The translations under genes and the position numbers were made by a program. The notes beneath the pieces are model-generated. The model did no database searches and was not told where the DNA came from. It saw only the letters and a list, made by a program, of their open reading frames with translations. A stretch of 32,017 nucleotides of DNA from an uncultured Collinsella sp. (GTDB lineage: Bacteria; Actinomycetota; Coriobacteriia; Coriobacteriales; Coriobacteriaceae): positions 1-32,017 of the forward strand of contig CABUUJ010000022.1 in assembly GCA_902494715.1 (NCBI GenBank), in the 5' to 3' direction. Positions 1 to 7,218 of the stretch are shown piece after piece; position 1 is the first letter of the stretch, and every line of letters starts with the position of its first letter.

Positions 1-247
1 GGAACTATTTCACCGCAACAGCTTTTTGGGATCCATTTGTGCGGGGGAGTTGTGGAGTTGTGCAGGCAGACGAGGTTTTTCTGGAAATACGCACCCAATG
101 CGCGTATAGTACCGATTGTTTTGTCGGCTCCTGCTGCGCCGAGTCCAAACCGCGAAATGCCATGAGCGGCGCGGATGCAGTCAGGAGGCACGAGGACAAC
201 CCACCGTGGCCACGCCCCGTGCTTAAAACCCCAAGAAGGAGTGAACA
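1..247 (+). other. Leader region upstream of rplE, no rplX seen
   Basis: In most bacteria rplX (L24) lies directly before rplE. I read these 247 bases in three + strand frames and see no L24 C-terminus, and short open stretches here have no ribosomal-protein character. The region is T-rich in its first half, contains a promoter-like pair (see 82-110), and ends in the rplE ribosome binding site (AAGGAG, about 236-241). It is probably an intergenic leader, so rplE may open its own transcription unit. The window edge prevents saying what lies upstream. Confidence 0.5.
82..110 (+). promoter_or_regulatory. Putative sigma-A-type promoter before rplE
   Basis: A TATAGT hexamer at 105-110 (5 of 6 to consensus) is preceded at 17-bp spacing by TGGAAA at 82-87 (4 of 6). 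Transcription would start near 117 and give a leader of about 130 nt before rplE. Found by eye; the -35 is weak. Confidence 0.35.
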
Positions 248-805
248 ATGGCAGAAGAGAAGTATGTGCCGCGTCTGAAGACCAAGTACAACAACGAGGT
301 CAAGCAGCAGCTTCAGGACAAGTTCCAGTACGAGAACGTCATGATGATCCCCAAGTTTGAGAAGATCGTCGTGAACATGGGTGTCGGCGAGGCCGCTACC
401 GATTCCAAGGCCATCGACGGTGCCGTGCGCGACCTGCGCGCCATCACCGGCCAGCAGCCGATGATCACCCGTGCCCGCAAGTCCATCGCTACCTTCCGCC
501 TGCGCGCTGGTATGCCGATCGGCTGCAAGGTTACCCTGCGTGGCGACCGTATGTGGGAGTTCTTCGATCGTCTGACCTCCGTCGCGATCCCCCGTATCCG
601 CGACTTCCGCGGCATCTCCGCCAAGAGCTTCGACGGCCGTGGTAACTTCTCCATGGGCGTCACCGAGCAGCTCATCTTCCCCGAGATCGACTTCGACTCC
701 GTCGATCACCAGCGTGGTATGGACATCACTTTCGTGACCACCGCCAACACCGATGAGGAGGCCAAGGCCCTTCTGGACGCCTTCGGTTTCCCGTTCAAGA
801 AATAG
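248..805 (+). CDS. rplE: 50S ribosomal protein L5
   Basis: L5 binds 5S rRNA and helps form the central protuberance of the large subunit, contacting P-site tRNA. The 185-residue product is a normal full length, and the family blocks are clear: the N-terminal KYNNEV region, KIVVNMGVG near residues 36-44, a GQQPMITRARKSIA-like block near 70-85, and the IRDFRGI segment. The ATG is preceded by an AAGGAG ribosome binding site. It is the first gene of the spc-type cluster visible here, and it follows a long leader instead of rplX. An 8-bp hairpin separates it from rpsN. Identification is secure from the protein sequence and gene order. Confidence 0.97.
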   Translation: MAEEKYVPRLKTKYNNEVKQQLQDKFQYENVMMIPKFEKIVVNMGVGEAATDSKAIDGAVRDLRAITGQQPMITRARKSIATFRLRAGMPIGCKVTLRGDRMWEFFDRLTSVAIPRIRDFRGISAKSFDGRGNFSMGVTEQLIFPEIDFDSVDHQRGMDITFVTTANTDEEAKALLDAFGFPFKK

Positions 806-820
806 GTTCACCTGCCCTAA

Positions 821-850
821 AAGCGCCGTTCCCACAAGGGGGCGGCGCTT
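821..850 (+). promoter_or_regulatory. Intra-operon hairpin between rplE and rpsN
   Basis: Perfect 8-bp inverted repeat AAGCGCCG (821-828) and CGGCGCTT (843-850), with CCC/GGG able to pair inside the loop. No U-run follows, so it is not a typical intrinsic terminator. It may be an RNA processing or stability element, or a site of translational feedback. Function is inferred. Confidence 0.5.
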
Positions 851-884
851 GGGGCGAACAATACTCTATGTGAGGAGGATATAA

Positions 885-1070
885 GTGGCTAAGACATCGA
901 TGATCGTCAAGTGCAATCGCAAGCAGAAGTTCTCTACTCGTGAGTACACGCGCTGCCAGCGCTGCGGCCGTCCGCACTCTGTGTACCGCAAGTTCGGCCT
1001 GTGCCGTGTCTGCTTCCGTGAGCTTGCACTCAAGGGCGAGCTTCCCGGCGTTAAGAAGGCCAGCTGGTAA
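885..1070 (+). CDS. rpsN: 30S ribosomal protein S14, zinc-binding (type Z)
   Basis: S14 is a small-subunit head protein. This is the short 61-residue zinc form: C24-x2-C27 and C40-x2-C43 form the zinc ribbon, in contrast to the roughly 100-residue zinc-free form that many bacteria use under zinc limitation. Translation starts at GTG 885 behind a strong GAGGAGG-like ribosome binding site at 871-879. It lies in the usual spc position between rplE and rpsH, with unusually long flanking spacers (79 and 119 bases). The dependence on zinc follows from the family; whether a zinc-free paralog exists elsewhere cannot be seen here. Confidence 0.97.
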   Translation: MAKTSMIVKCNRKQKFSTREYTRCQRCGRPHSVYRKFGLCRVCFRELALKGELPGVKKASW

Positions 1071-1189
1071 GTCACTACCAGCGTTTCAAGCATCAGTTTG
1101 GAACAGGGAAAACGCGCTAAATAGGCTTTGCCGTTAAGGGCGGCGAAGAACCAAGAGCACGTGTTCATCAAGAACGAAGGAGAATCTGT

Positions 1190-1588
1190 ATGAACCTTAC
1201 AGACCCGATCGCAGATATGCTTACGCGCATCCGTAACGCTAACTCTGTGAACAAGGCCACGGTCTCCATGCCGAGCAGCAAGAAGCTCGTCGAGATCGCT
1301 CGTGTTTTGCACGAGGAGGGCTACATCGAGGGCTACGATGTCGAGGACACCGTTCCCCAGAAGACTCTGCACATCACGCTTAAGTATGGTCCCAAGAAGG
1401 CTAAGGTCATCAACGGCATCCGCCGCATTTCCAAGCCGGGCCTGCGTAAGTACACCGGCGTTGCCGACATGCCCCGCGTCCGCGGTGGCCTTGGTACCGC
1501 CATTATTTCCACCAGCCATGGCGTTATGACCGACCGCGATGCTCGCAAGCACAACGTCGGCGGCGAGATCATCGCTTACGTCTGGTAA
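1190..1588 (+). CDS. rpsH: 30S ribosomal protein S8
   Basis: S8 binds the central domain of 16S rRNA and, in E. coli, is the translational repressor of the spc operon. The 132-residue product has the standard start (MNLTDPIADMLTRIRNA) and the C-terminal rRNA-binding block containing STSHGVMTDR, GGEIIAYVW. The ATG at 1190 has a GAAGGAGAA ribosome binding site. The 119-base gap before it contains no gene and only weak stem potential (GCCG/CGGC near 1131-1145). No obvious S8-binding mimic was identified, so feedback control here is not established. Confidence 0.97.
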   Translation: MNLTDPIADMLTRIRNANSVNKATVSMPSSKKLVEIARVLHEEGYIEGYDVEDTVPQKTLHITLKYGPKKAKVINGIRRISKPGLRKYTGVADMPRVRGGLGTAIISTSHGVMTDRDARKHNVGGEIIAYVW

Positions 1589-1621
1589 TTCGGTCGGTAG
1601 GTAGAAGGAAAGGAGATCACC

Positions 1622-2158
1622 GTGTCTCGTATCGGTAATAAGCCTGTCCAGATTCCCGCCGGAGTCGAAGTGGCAGTCAACGGCAACAACGTTGTCGTCA
1701 AGGGCCCCAAGGGCCAGCTCGAGCTCGATGTCTTTGAGAAGCTCGCTATCAACGTCGAGGACAACGTCCTCACCGTTTCCCGTCCCGACGACGAGCGTGA
1801 GACCCGTGCCCGCCACGGCCTCACCCGCGCCCTCATCCACAACATGGTTGTTGGCGTTTCCGAGGGCTTCGAGAAGAAGCTCGAGCTCGCCGGCGTCGGT
1901 TACCGCGTGCAGCAGAAGGGCAAGAACCTCGAGTTCTCCTTGGGCTTCTCGCACCCCGTGATCGTCGAGGCTCCCGAGGGCATCACCTTCGAGGTTCCCG
2001 ACAACACCCACGTGAACGTCAAGGGTATCAACAAGCAGCAGGTCGGTCAGATCGCCGCTGAGATTCGCGGCCATCGTCCTCCCGAGCCTTACAAGGGCAA
2101 GGGTATCCACTATGTTGGCGAGCACATCCGCCGCAAGCTGGGTAAGGCCGCCAAGTAG
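1622..2158 (+). CDS. rplF: 50S ribosomal protein L6
   Basis: L6 sits near the factor-binding region of the large subunit beside the sarcin-ricin loop. The product is 178 residues, normal for the family, with the start SRIGNKPVQIPAGV and the diagnostic C-terminal RPPEPYKGKGI block followed by the basic tail. It starts with GTG at 1622 after a strong AAAGGAGAT ribosome binding site; reading frame and homology both support this start. It is part of the continuous spc operon. A clean 8-bp hairpin lies between it and rplR. Confidence 0.97.
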   Translation: MSRIGNKPVQIPAGVEVAVNGNNVVVKGPKGQLELDVFEKLAINVEDNVLTVSRPDDERETRARHGLTRALIHNMVVGVSEGFEKKLELAGVGYRVQQKGKNLEFSLGFSHPVIVEAPEGITFEVPDNTHVNVKGINKQQVGQIAAEIRGHRPPEPYKGKGIHYVGEHIRRKLGKAAK

Positions 2159-2183
2159 TCGTAACCGACTTACTCGCATAAGA

Positions 2184-2205
2184 CCAGCACCCCGTTAGGT
2201 GCTGG
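2184..2205 (+). promoter_or_regulatory. Hairpin between rplF and rplR
   Basis: Perfect 8-bp inverted repeat CCAGCACC (2184-2191) and GGTGCTGG (2198-2205) with a 6-nt loop. A short T-run (2217-2221) follows 11 bases later, too far for a canonical terminator. It may be a partial attenuator or processing site that adjusts expression of genes after rplF. Confidence 0.5.
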
Positions 2206-2233
2206 CAAGATCAACCTTTTTAGGAGTTTACGT

Positions 2234-2602
2234 ATGAACAAGCATAAGGCGAAGCTGGAAGGCCTCAAGCGTCGTCAGCGTCGTGTTCGCGGCAAGGTCT
2301 CGGGTACCGCCGAGCGTCCGCGTCTTCGCGTGACCCGTACCAACGCCAACATCTATGCCCAGATCATCGACGACAGCAAGGGCTCCAGCCTGACGCTCGT
2401 CTCCGCCTCGACCCTCGAGGCCGAGTTCAAGGGCACCCACACCTCGAACAAGGAGGCTGCGGAGAAGGTCGGTCAGCTCGTTGGCAAGCGTGCCATCGAG
2501 GCCGGCATCACCAAGGTCGCTTTCGATCGTGGTGGCCGTATCTACCATGGCCGCGTCAAGGCCCTCGCCGACGGTGCTCGTGCCGCCGGTCTCGAGTTCT
2601 AG
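2234..2602 (+). CDS. rplR: 50S ribosomal protein L18
   Basis: L18 binds 5S rRNA together with L5 and L25. The 122-residue product shows the family's basic N-terminus (KRRQRRVRGKVSGT), the RPRLRVTRTNANIYAQIIDD block, and the C-terminal FDRGGRIYHGRVKALADGAREAGL-like motif (here with ARAAGLEF at the end). The ATG at 2234 is preceded by TTTAGGAG. It lies in canonical order between rplF and rpsE, with only 14 bases to the next gene. Confidence 0.97.
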   Translation: MNKHKAKLEGLKRRQRRVRGKVSGTAERPRLRVTRTNANIYAQIIDDSKGSSLTLVSASTLEAEFKGTHTSNKEAAEKVGQLVGKRAIEAGITKVAFDRGGRIYHGRVKALADGARAAGLEF

Positions 2603-2616
2603 GAGGTATGTAGCAC

Positions 2617-3141
2617 ATGGCTCGTAATCAGAAGCAGCAGCGCGAGGCCTCCGAGTTCGAGGAGCGCGTCGTTTACATCAACCGCGTGTCGAAGACCGTC
2701 AAGGGTGGTCGTCGCATGAGCCTCGTCGCTCTCGTCGTCGTTGGCGACGGCAAGGGCAACGTCGGCGTTGGCATGGGCAAGTCCGCTGAGGTGCCCATGG
2801 CCATCTCCAAGGCGTCTCTCGATGCCAAGAAGAACATGTTCCACGTGCCGGTGACCGAGCAGGGCACCATCCCGCACGAGGTTCTCGGCCACTTTGGTGC
2901 CGGTCGCATCATCATCAAGCCCGCTGTCGAGGGTACCGGCGTTATCGCCGGCGGCGCTGTGCGTCCCCTCTTCGAGCTTGCTGGCATCAAGAACGTCCTG
3001 TCCAAGTCCCTCGGTACCGACAACGGCCTCAACATCATCAAGGCTGCCGTCGAGGGCCTCAAGGAGCTCTCCAGCCCTGAGGACGTCGCGGCTCGCCGTG
3101 GCCTGACGGTCTCCGAGATGTTCGTCGGTAAGGAGAACTAA
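2617..3141 (+). CDS. rpsE: 30S ribosomal protein S5
   Basis: S5 contributes to decoding fidelity and mRNA helicase activity at the entry channel. The 174-residue product has the S5 N-terminal double-stranded RNA-binding domain (from about residue 13: FEERVVYINRVSKTVKGGRR), the glycine-rich GDGKGNVGVGMGKS segment, and the C-terminal domain with GTGVIAGGAVR and the NGLNIIKA block. The start ATG overlaps a favourable AGGAGG site within the end of rplR. Normal length and context. Confidence 0.97.
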   Translation: MARNQKQQREASEFEERVVYINRVSKTVKGGRRMSLVALVVVGDGKGNVGVGMGKSAEVPMAISKASLDAKKNMFHVPVTEQGTIPHEVLGHFGAGRIIIKPAVEGTGVIAGGAVRPLFELAGIKNVLSKSLGTDNGLNIIKAAVEGLKELSSPEDVAARRGLTVSEMFVGKEN

Positions 3142-3143
3142 GC

Positions 3144-3326
3144 ATGGCTGACACCATCAAGATCAAGCAGGTCCGCAGCACCAACGGTTGCAAGCAGGAC
3201 CAGGTCCGTACTGTCCGTGCCCTCGGTCTCCACAGGATCCGCGAGGTTCGCGAGATTGCTGACAACGAGTCCGTCCGCGGCATGATCTTCAAGGTCAAGC
3301 ACCTTGTCGAGATTGTAGAGGAGTAG
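3144..3326 (+). CDS. rpmD: 50S ribosomal protein L30
   Basis: L30 is a small large-subunit protein. The 60-residue product carries the family signature: IKIKQVRSTNGCKQDQ at the start and VRALGLHRIREVREIADN in the middle, ending in the MIFKVKHLVEI strand. It begins 2 bases after the rpsE stop, with a GGTAAGGAG ribosome binding site inside rpsE, implying translational coupling. rpmD is absent from some bacteria, so its presence is informative but unremarkable. Confidence 0.96.
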   Translation: MADTIKIKQVRSTNGCKQDQVRTVRALGLHRIREVREIADNESVRGMIFKVKHLVEIVEE

Positions 3327-3329
3327 CAA

Positions 3330-3779
3330 ATGCAGCTTCACGATCTTACTCCCGCGCCCGGTTCCACCAAGAACCGCAAGCGCGTCGGCCGTGGCAATTC
3401 TTCGGGTCACGGCACCACTTCTGGCCGCGGTCAGAAGGGCCAGGGTTCCCGCTCTGGCGGCACCAAGGGTGCCGGCTTCGAGGGTGGCCAGACTCCGCTG
3501 GCTATGCGCCTGCCCAAGCTTCCGGGCTTCCGTAACCCCCGTCGTATCGAGTACACCGCTGTTAACGTTGAGCGTCTCGAGCGCAAGTTCGAGGACGGCG
3601 CTGTGATCGACGGTGCCGCTCTTAAGGCCGCTCGCATCACCAAGAGCGAGTTCGAGCCCGTCAAGGTGCTCGGCAATGGTGAGCTCACCAAGAAGTTCAC
3701 GGTCAAGGTCGACAAGGTCAGCGCTTCTGCGCAGGCCAAGATCGAGGCCGCCGGCGGAAAGGTCGAGCTGCCGTGCTAA
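3330..3779 (+). CDS. rplO: 50S ribosomal protein L15
   Basis: L15 is a late-assembly large-subunit protein. The 149-residue product has the glycine- and arginine-rich extended N-terminus (residues about 10-45, with RVGRGNSSGHG and GGTKGAGFEGGQTP-type runs) and a globular C-terminus ending AAGGKVELPC. It starts 3 bases after rpmD with a GTAGAGGAG site. Its last codons overlap the GTG start of secY by 7 bases, a common coupling arrangement. Confidence 0.97.
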   Translation: MQLHDLTPAPGSTKNRKRVGRGNSSGHGTTSGRGQKGQGSRSGGTKGAGFEGGQTPLAMRLPKLPGFRNPRRIEYTAVNVERLERKFEDGAVIDGAALKAARITKSEFEPVKVLGNGELTKKFTVKVDKVSASAQAKIEAAGGKVELPC

Positions 3780-5059
3780 ATGGTCTTAAGAATGCTTTCC
3801 GCATCAAAGAATTGCGTGAAAAGATTCTTTTTACCATAGCTATGCTCGTCGTGTACCGCATTGGTGCGCACGTTCCTGTGCCCGGCATTCCCTTCCAGGG
3901 GATGCTGGGCCTTTTCTCGACCGATAACAATTCGGTCGCCGCAGGTGCTATGGCCCTCCTGAATCTTTTCTCTGGCGGCGCGTTGAGCTATGTGTCGGTG
4001 TTTTCGCTGGGCATCATGCCTTACATCACCAGCTCGATCATCCTCCAGATGCTCCAGGCCGTCGTGCCTTCCCTGCATGAGCTTGCCCGCGAGGGCGAGG
4101 TCGGTCAGACCAAGATTACGCAGTATTCGCGTTACCTCACCCTGGCTCTGGCAATCCTCAACTCCGTGGGCTACCTCTTCCTCTTTAAGAGCTTCGGCAT
4201 TAGCTTTAATGGCGCCGGCGCTCCCGAGATCATCTTCGACCTCATGGTCGTCGGCACGCTCACCGCGGGCGCCATGCTGATCATGTGGATTGGTGAGCTC
4301 ATCACCCAGCGCGGTATCGGCAATGGCATGTCGCTGATCATCTTTGCGAACATCATGGCCGGTCTGCCGCAGGCGATCTTCTCCAGCACCGAGGGCAATG
4401 CCGGTGGCATCATCACCATGGTGATCATCTGCGCCATCATCCTGCTGGTTATCCCGCTGATTGTTTTCCTTGAGCGCGGCCAGCGCCGCATTCCGGTCTC
4501 CTACGCCAAGCGCGTCGTGGGCCGTCGCATGATGGGTGGCCAGACCACCTACCTGCCCATCAAGGTCAACACCGCGGGTGTCGTGCCGATCATCTTCGCT
4601 TCGGCGCTGCTGTACTTCCCGGCCCAGATTGCCGTGTTCTTCCCCGGCATCGGCTGGATTCAGGCAGTTGCCTCTGCGCTTTCGACCGGTTGGCTCAACT
4701 GGGTGCTTAACGTTGTCCTCATCGTGTTCTTCGCGTACTTCTACACCTCCATGGTGTTCAACCCCGATGACACGGCCGACAACCTTAAGAAGCAGGGCGG
4801 CTTTATTCCGGGCGTGCGTCCGGGTAGGGCTACCGCGGCCTACATCAAGAACGCGCTCAACAAGATCACGCTTCCCAGCGCTGTCTTTTTGGCGCTCATC
4901 GCCATCGTGCCTTCGATCATTTTCTCCTTCACGGGTAACCATCTGATCCAGGCATTTGGCGGCACGTCCATCCTCATCATGGTCGGCGTCGTGCTCGACA
5001 CGGTCGATAAGCTCGAAGGCCAGATCAAGATGTATGATTACGATGGATTCTTTAAATAG
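3773..5059 (+). CDS. secY: Protein translocase subunit SecY
   Basis: SecY forms the protein-conducting channel of the Sec translocon in the cytoplasmic membrane. The 428-residue product has about ten hydrophobic segments, the first near residues 18-36, and conserved blocks such as GIMPYITSSIILQ near residue 80, the GIGNGMSLIIFANI loop near 180, and the cytosolic loop with RRIPVSYAKRVVGRR near 240. No ATG lies in the right place: the frame starts at GTG 3773, 7 bases inside rplO, behind a GGAAAGG site. It is followed by adk and map, the classic spc tail. Confidence 0.96.
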   Translation: MLNGLKNAFRIKELREKILFTIAMLVVYRIGAHVPVPGIPFQGMLGLFSTDNNSVAAGAMALLNLFSGGALSYVSVFSLGIMPYITSSIILQMLQAVVPSLHELAREGEVGQTKITQYSRYLTLALAILNSVGYLFLFKSFGISFNGAGAPEIIFDLMVVGTLTAGAMLIMWIGELITQRGIGNGMSLIIFANIMAGLPQAIFSSTEGNAGGIITMVIICAIILLVIPLIVFLERGQRRIPVSYAKRVVGRRMMGGQTTYLPIKVNTAGVVPIIFASALLYFPAQIAVFFPGIGWIQAVASALSTGWLNWVLNVVLIVFFAYFYTSMVFNPDDTADNLKKQGGFIPGVRPGRATAAYIKNALNKITLPSAVFLALIAIVPSIIFSFTGNHLIQAFGGTSILIMVGVVLDTVDKLEGQIKMYDYDGFFK

Positions 5060-5077
5060 GCTAGAGGAGGATTGCTC

Positions 5078-5704
5078 ATGAACCTCGTATTGCTCGGAGC
5101 TCCGGGTGCCGGTAAGGGCACCGTCGCACAGGAGCTCGTCGCCGAGTTTGGCGTCGCTCACATTTCCACGGGCGACCTGCTGCGTGCTGCCGTCAAGGGT
5201 GGCACCGAGCTTGGTATTCAGGCTAAGAAGTACATGGACGCTGGCGAGCTCGTTCCCGACCAGCTCGTGATCGACCTTGTCAAGGAGCGCCTTGCCGCCG
5301 ATGACGCCCAGCAGGGCTTCATCCTCGACGGCTTCCCGCGCAACACCGCCCAGGCTGTGACGCTCGATTCCGAGCTCTCCGCCATGGGTCGCGAGATCGA
5401 CTGCGCCCTTCTAGTCGATGTGGCCCCCGAGGTCATCATCGACCGTCTGTCTTCGCGTCGCACCTGCCGCGCCTGCGGTTACACCGGCACGGCTGCCGAT
5501 GCCACCTGCCCCAAGTGCGGCGGCGAGATGTATCAGCGCGACGACGACAAGCCCGAGACCATCAAGAACCGTCTCGACGTCTACGAGAAGTCCACGAGCC
5601 CGCTCGTCGACTACTATCGTGGCCAGGGTTTGCTCAAGTCGGTCAACGGTGACCAGGCTCGCGAGACCGTGTACGGGGATGTCAAAGAGGCTCTCGGTCT
5701 ATGA
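5078..5704 (+). CDS. adk: Adenylate kinase, zinc-LID type
   Basis: Catalyses ATP + AMP to 2 ADP in the cytoplasm. I place the start at ATG 5078, not TTG 5072, because the AGAGGAGG site at 5063-5070 is 7 bases upstream; this gives 208 residues. The P-loop GAPGAGKGT is at residues 7-15, and the DGFPRN motif binds AMP. The LID domain contains C130-x2-C133 and C144-x2-C147, the four-cysteine zinc site typical of Gram-positive adenylate kinases. The stop overlaps the map start (ATGA at 5701-5704), indicating coupled translation. Confidence 0.97.
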   Translation: MNLVLLGAPGAGKGTVAQELVAEFGVAHISTGDLLRAAVKGGTELGIQAKKYMDAGELVPDQLVIDLVKERLAADDAQQGFILDGFPRNTAQAVTLDSELSAMGREIDCALLVDVAPEVIIDRLSSRRTCRACGYTGTAADATCPKCGGEMYQRDDDKPETIKNRLDVYEKSTSPLVDYYRGQGLLKSVNGDQARETVYGDVKEALGL

Positions 5705-6489
5705 TCAAGATTAAGTCTGCAACGCAAATCGAGCAGATGAAGAAGGCAGGAGCGCTATCTAAGATGGCGCTCCGCCACGTTGGAGCCATGGTGCGCCCTG
5801 GCGTTTCCACCTTTGAGCTCGATCAGCTCGCGGAGCAGATTATCCGCATGCATGGCGGCACCCCGGCCTTTAAGGGTTACGGCGGGTTCCCGGGGACCAT
5901 TTGCGCATCGATCAACGATGCCGTGGTCCACGGTATTCCCAACCCCGACATGATCCTGCGCGATGGCGATATCATCTCCATCGATACGGGAGCCGTTGTC
6001 GACGGTTGGGTCGGCGATAACGCTTGGACGTTTTTCGTCGGCACCCCCACGCCCGAAGCCAAGGCTTTGTGCGAGGTCACGCGCGATTGCCTTAAGGCTG
6101 CCATCGAGCAGGCTGTTCCCGGTAACCATATCGGGGACGTCGGTTATGCCGTTCAGTCCCTCGCCGAGTCTCACGGTTACGGCGTGCTTCGTGATTATGT
6201 TGGCCATGGCATTGGCCGCGTGATGCACGAGGACCCCAACGTTCCTAACTATGGAAAGAAGGGGAGGGGCGTTCGCCTCCAGGCCGGCATGGTCATTGCC
6301 ATCGAGCCGATGGTTACGATGGGTTCCAACCATGTGAGCACGGGCTCCGACGGTTGGATTGTTACGACCAACGACCACCTGCCCGCCGCGCACTACGAGA
6401 ACACCGTCGCCATTACCAATGACGGTCCGGTGATTCTCACCACGGATGCCCAAGGTGCTTGGTGTTCGCTCCAAGGCGGAGAAATGTAA
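5701..6489 (+). CDS. map: Type I methionine aminopeptidase
   Basis: Removes the initiator methionine from nascent proteins. The 262-residue product has the type Ia fold with the five metal ligands in their usual contexts: Asp in SIDTGAVVDG, Asp in GWVGDNAW, His in GHGIGRVMH, Glu in AIEPMVTMG and Glu in YENTVAIT. The start overlaps the adk stop (ATGA). Its last codons and stop (ATG TAA at 6484-6489) lie inside the first arm of a large inverted repeat (6482-6608), so the C-terminal residues may have been set by that element. Function is secure; the origin of the last few residues is inferred. Confidence 0.96.
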   Translation: MIKIKSATQIEQMKKAGALSKMALRHVGAMVRPGVSTFELDQLAEQIIRMHGGTPAFKGYGGFPGTICASINDAVVHGIPNPDMILRDGDIISIDTGAVVDGWVGDNAWTFFVGTPTPEAKALCEVTRDCLKAAIEQAVPGNHIGDVGYAVQSLAESHGYGVLRDYVGHGIGRVMHEDPNVPNYGKKGRGVRLQAGMVIAIEPMVTMGSNHVSTGSDGWIVTTNDHLPAAHYENTVAITNDGPVILTTDAQGAWCSLQGGEM

Positions 6490-6608
6490 AAGTCGCCGCC
6501 CCCTGATGCCCAACCTCGCCTTTCAATTTCGAAGGCATGACCCCAAGGTCTATGCCTTCTCATTTCAAGGCGATCTTGGGCATCAGGGAACGGCTTTGTT
6601 TTACATTT
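6482..6608 (+). repeat. Long composite hairpin downstream of map (family member 1)
   Basis: Outer arms AAATGTAAAA (6482-6491) and TTTTACATTT (6599-6608) enclose a near-continuous hairpin. The core is CCCTGATGCCCAA (6501-6513) with TTGGGCATCAGGG (6576-6588), a CC/TC internal loop, TCGCCTT with AAGGCGA, a TC/TC loop, AAT/ATT, a TTC/TC loop, GAAGGCAT with ATGCCTTC, one bulged T (6551), and an apical GACC-CCAA-GGTC (6539-6550). A T-rich stretch (6595-6602) follows the core, so it could terminate map transcription. A further palindrome TTACATTT-c-AAATGTAA spans 6601-6617. The architecture matches the hairpin at 18647-18745 (see findings). It could be a structured RNA, a MITE-like element, or both. 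Confidence 0.8.
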
Positions 6609-6653
6609 CAAATGTAACAAGTTCCACTTAGTTGTGGAGCCATTACGAAGTTA

Positions 6654-6682
6654 TTACGATGCGTGCATACGTGTTGTAGAAT
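6654..6682 (+). promoter_or_regulatory. Putative promoter for infA-rpmJ-alpha operon
   Basis: TAGAAT at 6677-6682 is a good -10 match; the hexamer 17 bases upstream (TTACGA) is a poor -35. Transcription would start near 6689, shortly before infA. It lies directly after the map hairpin, which supports a transcription-unit break between map and infA. Found by eye. Confidence 0.4.
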
Positions 6683-6721
6683 ACTCAATCGCTGTCGTTT
6701 TCTAGAGAAAGATGATTGCTT

Positions 6722-6940
6722 GTGAAGAAGGAAGACGCAATTGAGCTCGAGGGTACGGTAAAGGAACCGCTGCCCAATGCCATGTTTAAGGTCGAGCTCG
6801 AGAACGGTCATTCGGTTCTGTGCAACATTTCTGGCAAGATCCGAATGAATTACATCCGTATTCTCCCCGGTGACAGGGTTGTCGTGGAGCTTTCCCCGTA
6901 CGACCTGACCCGCGGCCGCATCACCTATCGCTACAAATAG
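6722..6940 (+). CDS. infA: Translation initiation factor IF-1
   Basis: IF-1 binds the ribosomal A site during initiation. Starting at GTG 6722 gives exactly 72 residues, the length of E. coli IF-1, with an AGAGAAAG site at 6704-6711; an upstream in-frame TTG at 6716 is less likely. The S1-like OB fold is clear: VELENGHSVLCNISGK, MNYIRILPGDRV and VELSPYDLTRGRI. It opens the alpha-operon part after the large map hairpin and appears to have its own promoter. Confidence 0.96.
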   Translation: MKKEDAIELEGTVKEPLPNAMFKVELENGHSVLCNISGKIRMNYIRILPGDRVVVELSPYDLTRGRITYRYK

Positions 6941-6964
6941 CGGCACGCATACACGCACTCCATT

Positions 6965-6998
6965 TCCGACTGCAGGCTTAGCTCAACCTACGGTCGGA
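6965..6998 (+). promoter_or_regulatory. Hairpin between infA and rpmJ
   Basis: TCCGAC (6965-6970) pairs with GTCGGA (6993-6998), with AGG/CCT pairing inside. No U-run follows. It lies in a 150-base spacer and may reduce read-through or mark a processing site. Modest support. Confidence 0.35.
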
Positions 6999-7090
6999 TT
7001 GTGTGTGAAGACCAGCCATAGTTTTAAACGCCTGCGGCTGGGCGAGTAGATAGTAGGGAAGTAGTTTGAGCGCTACCGAAAGGAAGAACG

Positions 7091-7204
7091 ATGAAGGTAC
7101 GTCCTTCGGTCAAGAAGATGTGCGATAAGTGCAAAATCATTAGGCGCCATGGCAAGGTCCTCGTCATTTGCGAGAACCCCCGTCATAAGCAGCGTCAGGG
7201 TTAA
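7091..7204 (+). CDS. rpmJ: 50S ribosomal protein L36
   Basis: The smallest large-subunit protein, a zinc ribbon. The 37-residue product reads MKVRPSVKKMCDKCK onward with ligands C11, C14, C27 and H32, the C-type (zinc-binding) L36, and ends in the basic KQRQG tail. The ATG follows a GAAAGGAAG ribosome binding site. It occupies its standard place between infA and rpsM. The gene is short and easily missed by length-filtered gene finding. Like S14 here, it is the zinc-requiring form. Confidence 0.96.
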   Translation: MKVRPSVKKMCDKCKIIRRHGKVLVICENPRHKQRQG

Positions 7205-7218
7205 GAGAGGAGACTACG

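Noticed and set aside
5..5161. Long open frames on the minus strand opposite the ribosomal and secY genes (for example 866-2179 and 3776-5161)
   Set aside because: They mirror strongly conserved + strand genes with GC-biased third positions, have low-complexity composition, and resemble no family.
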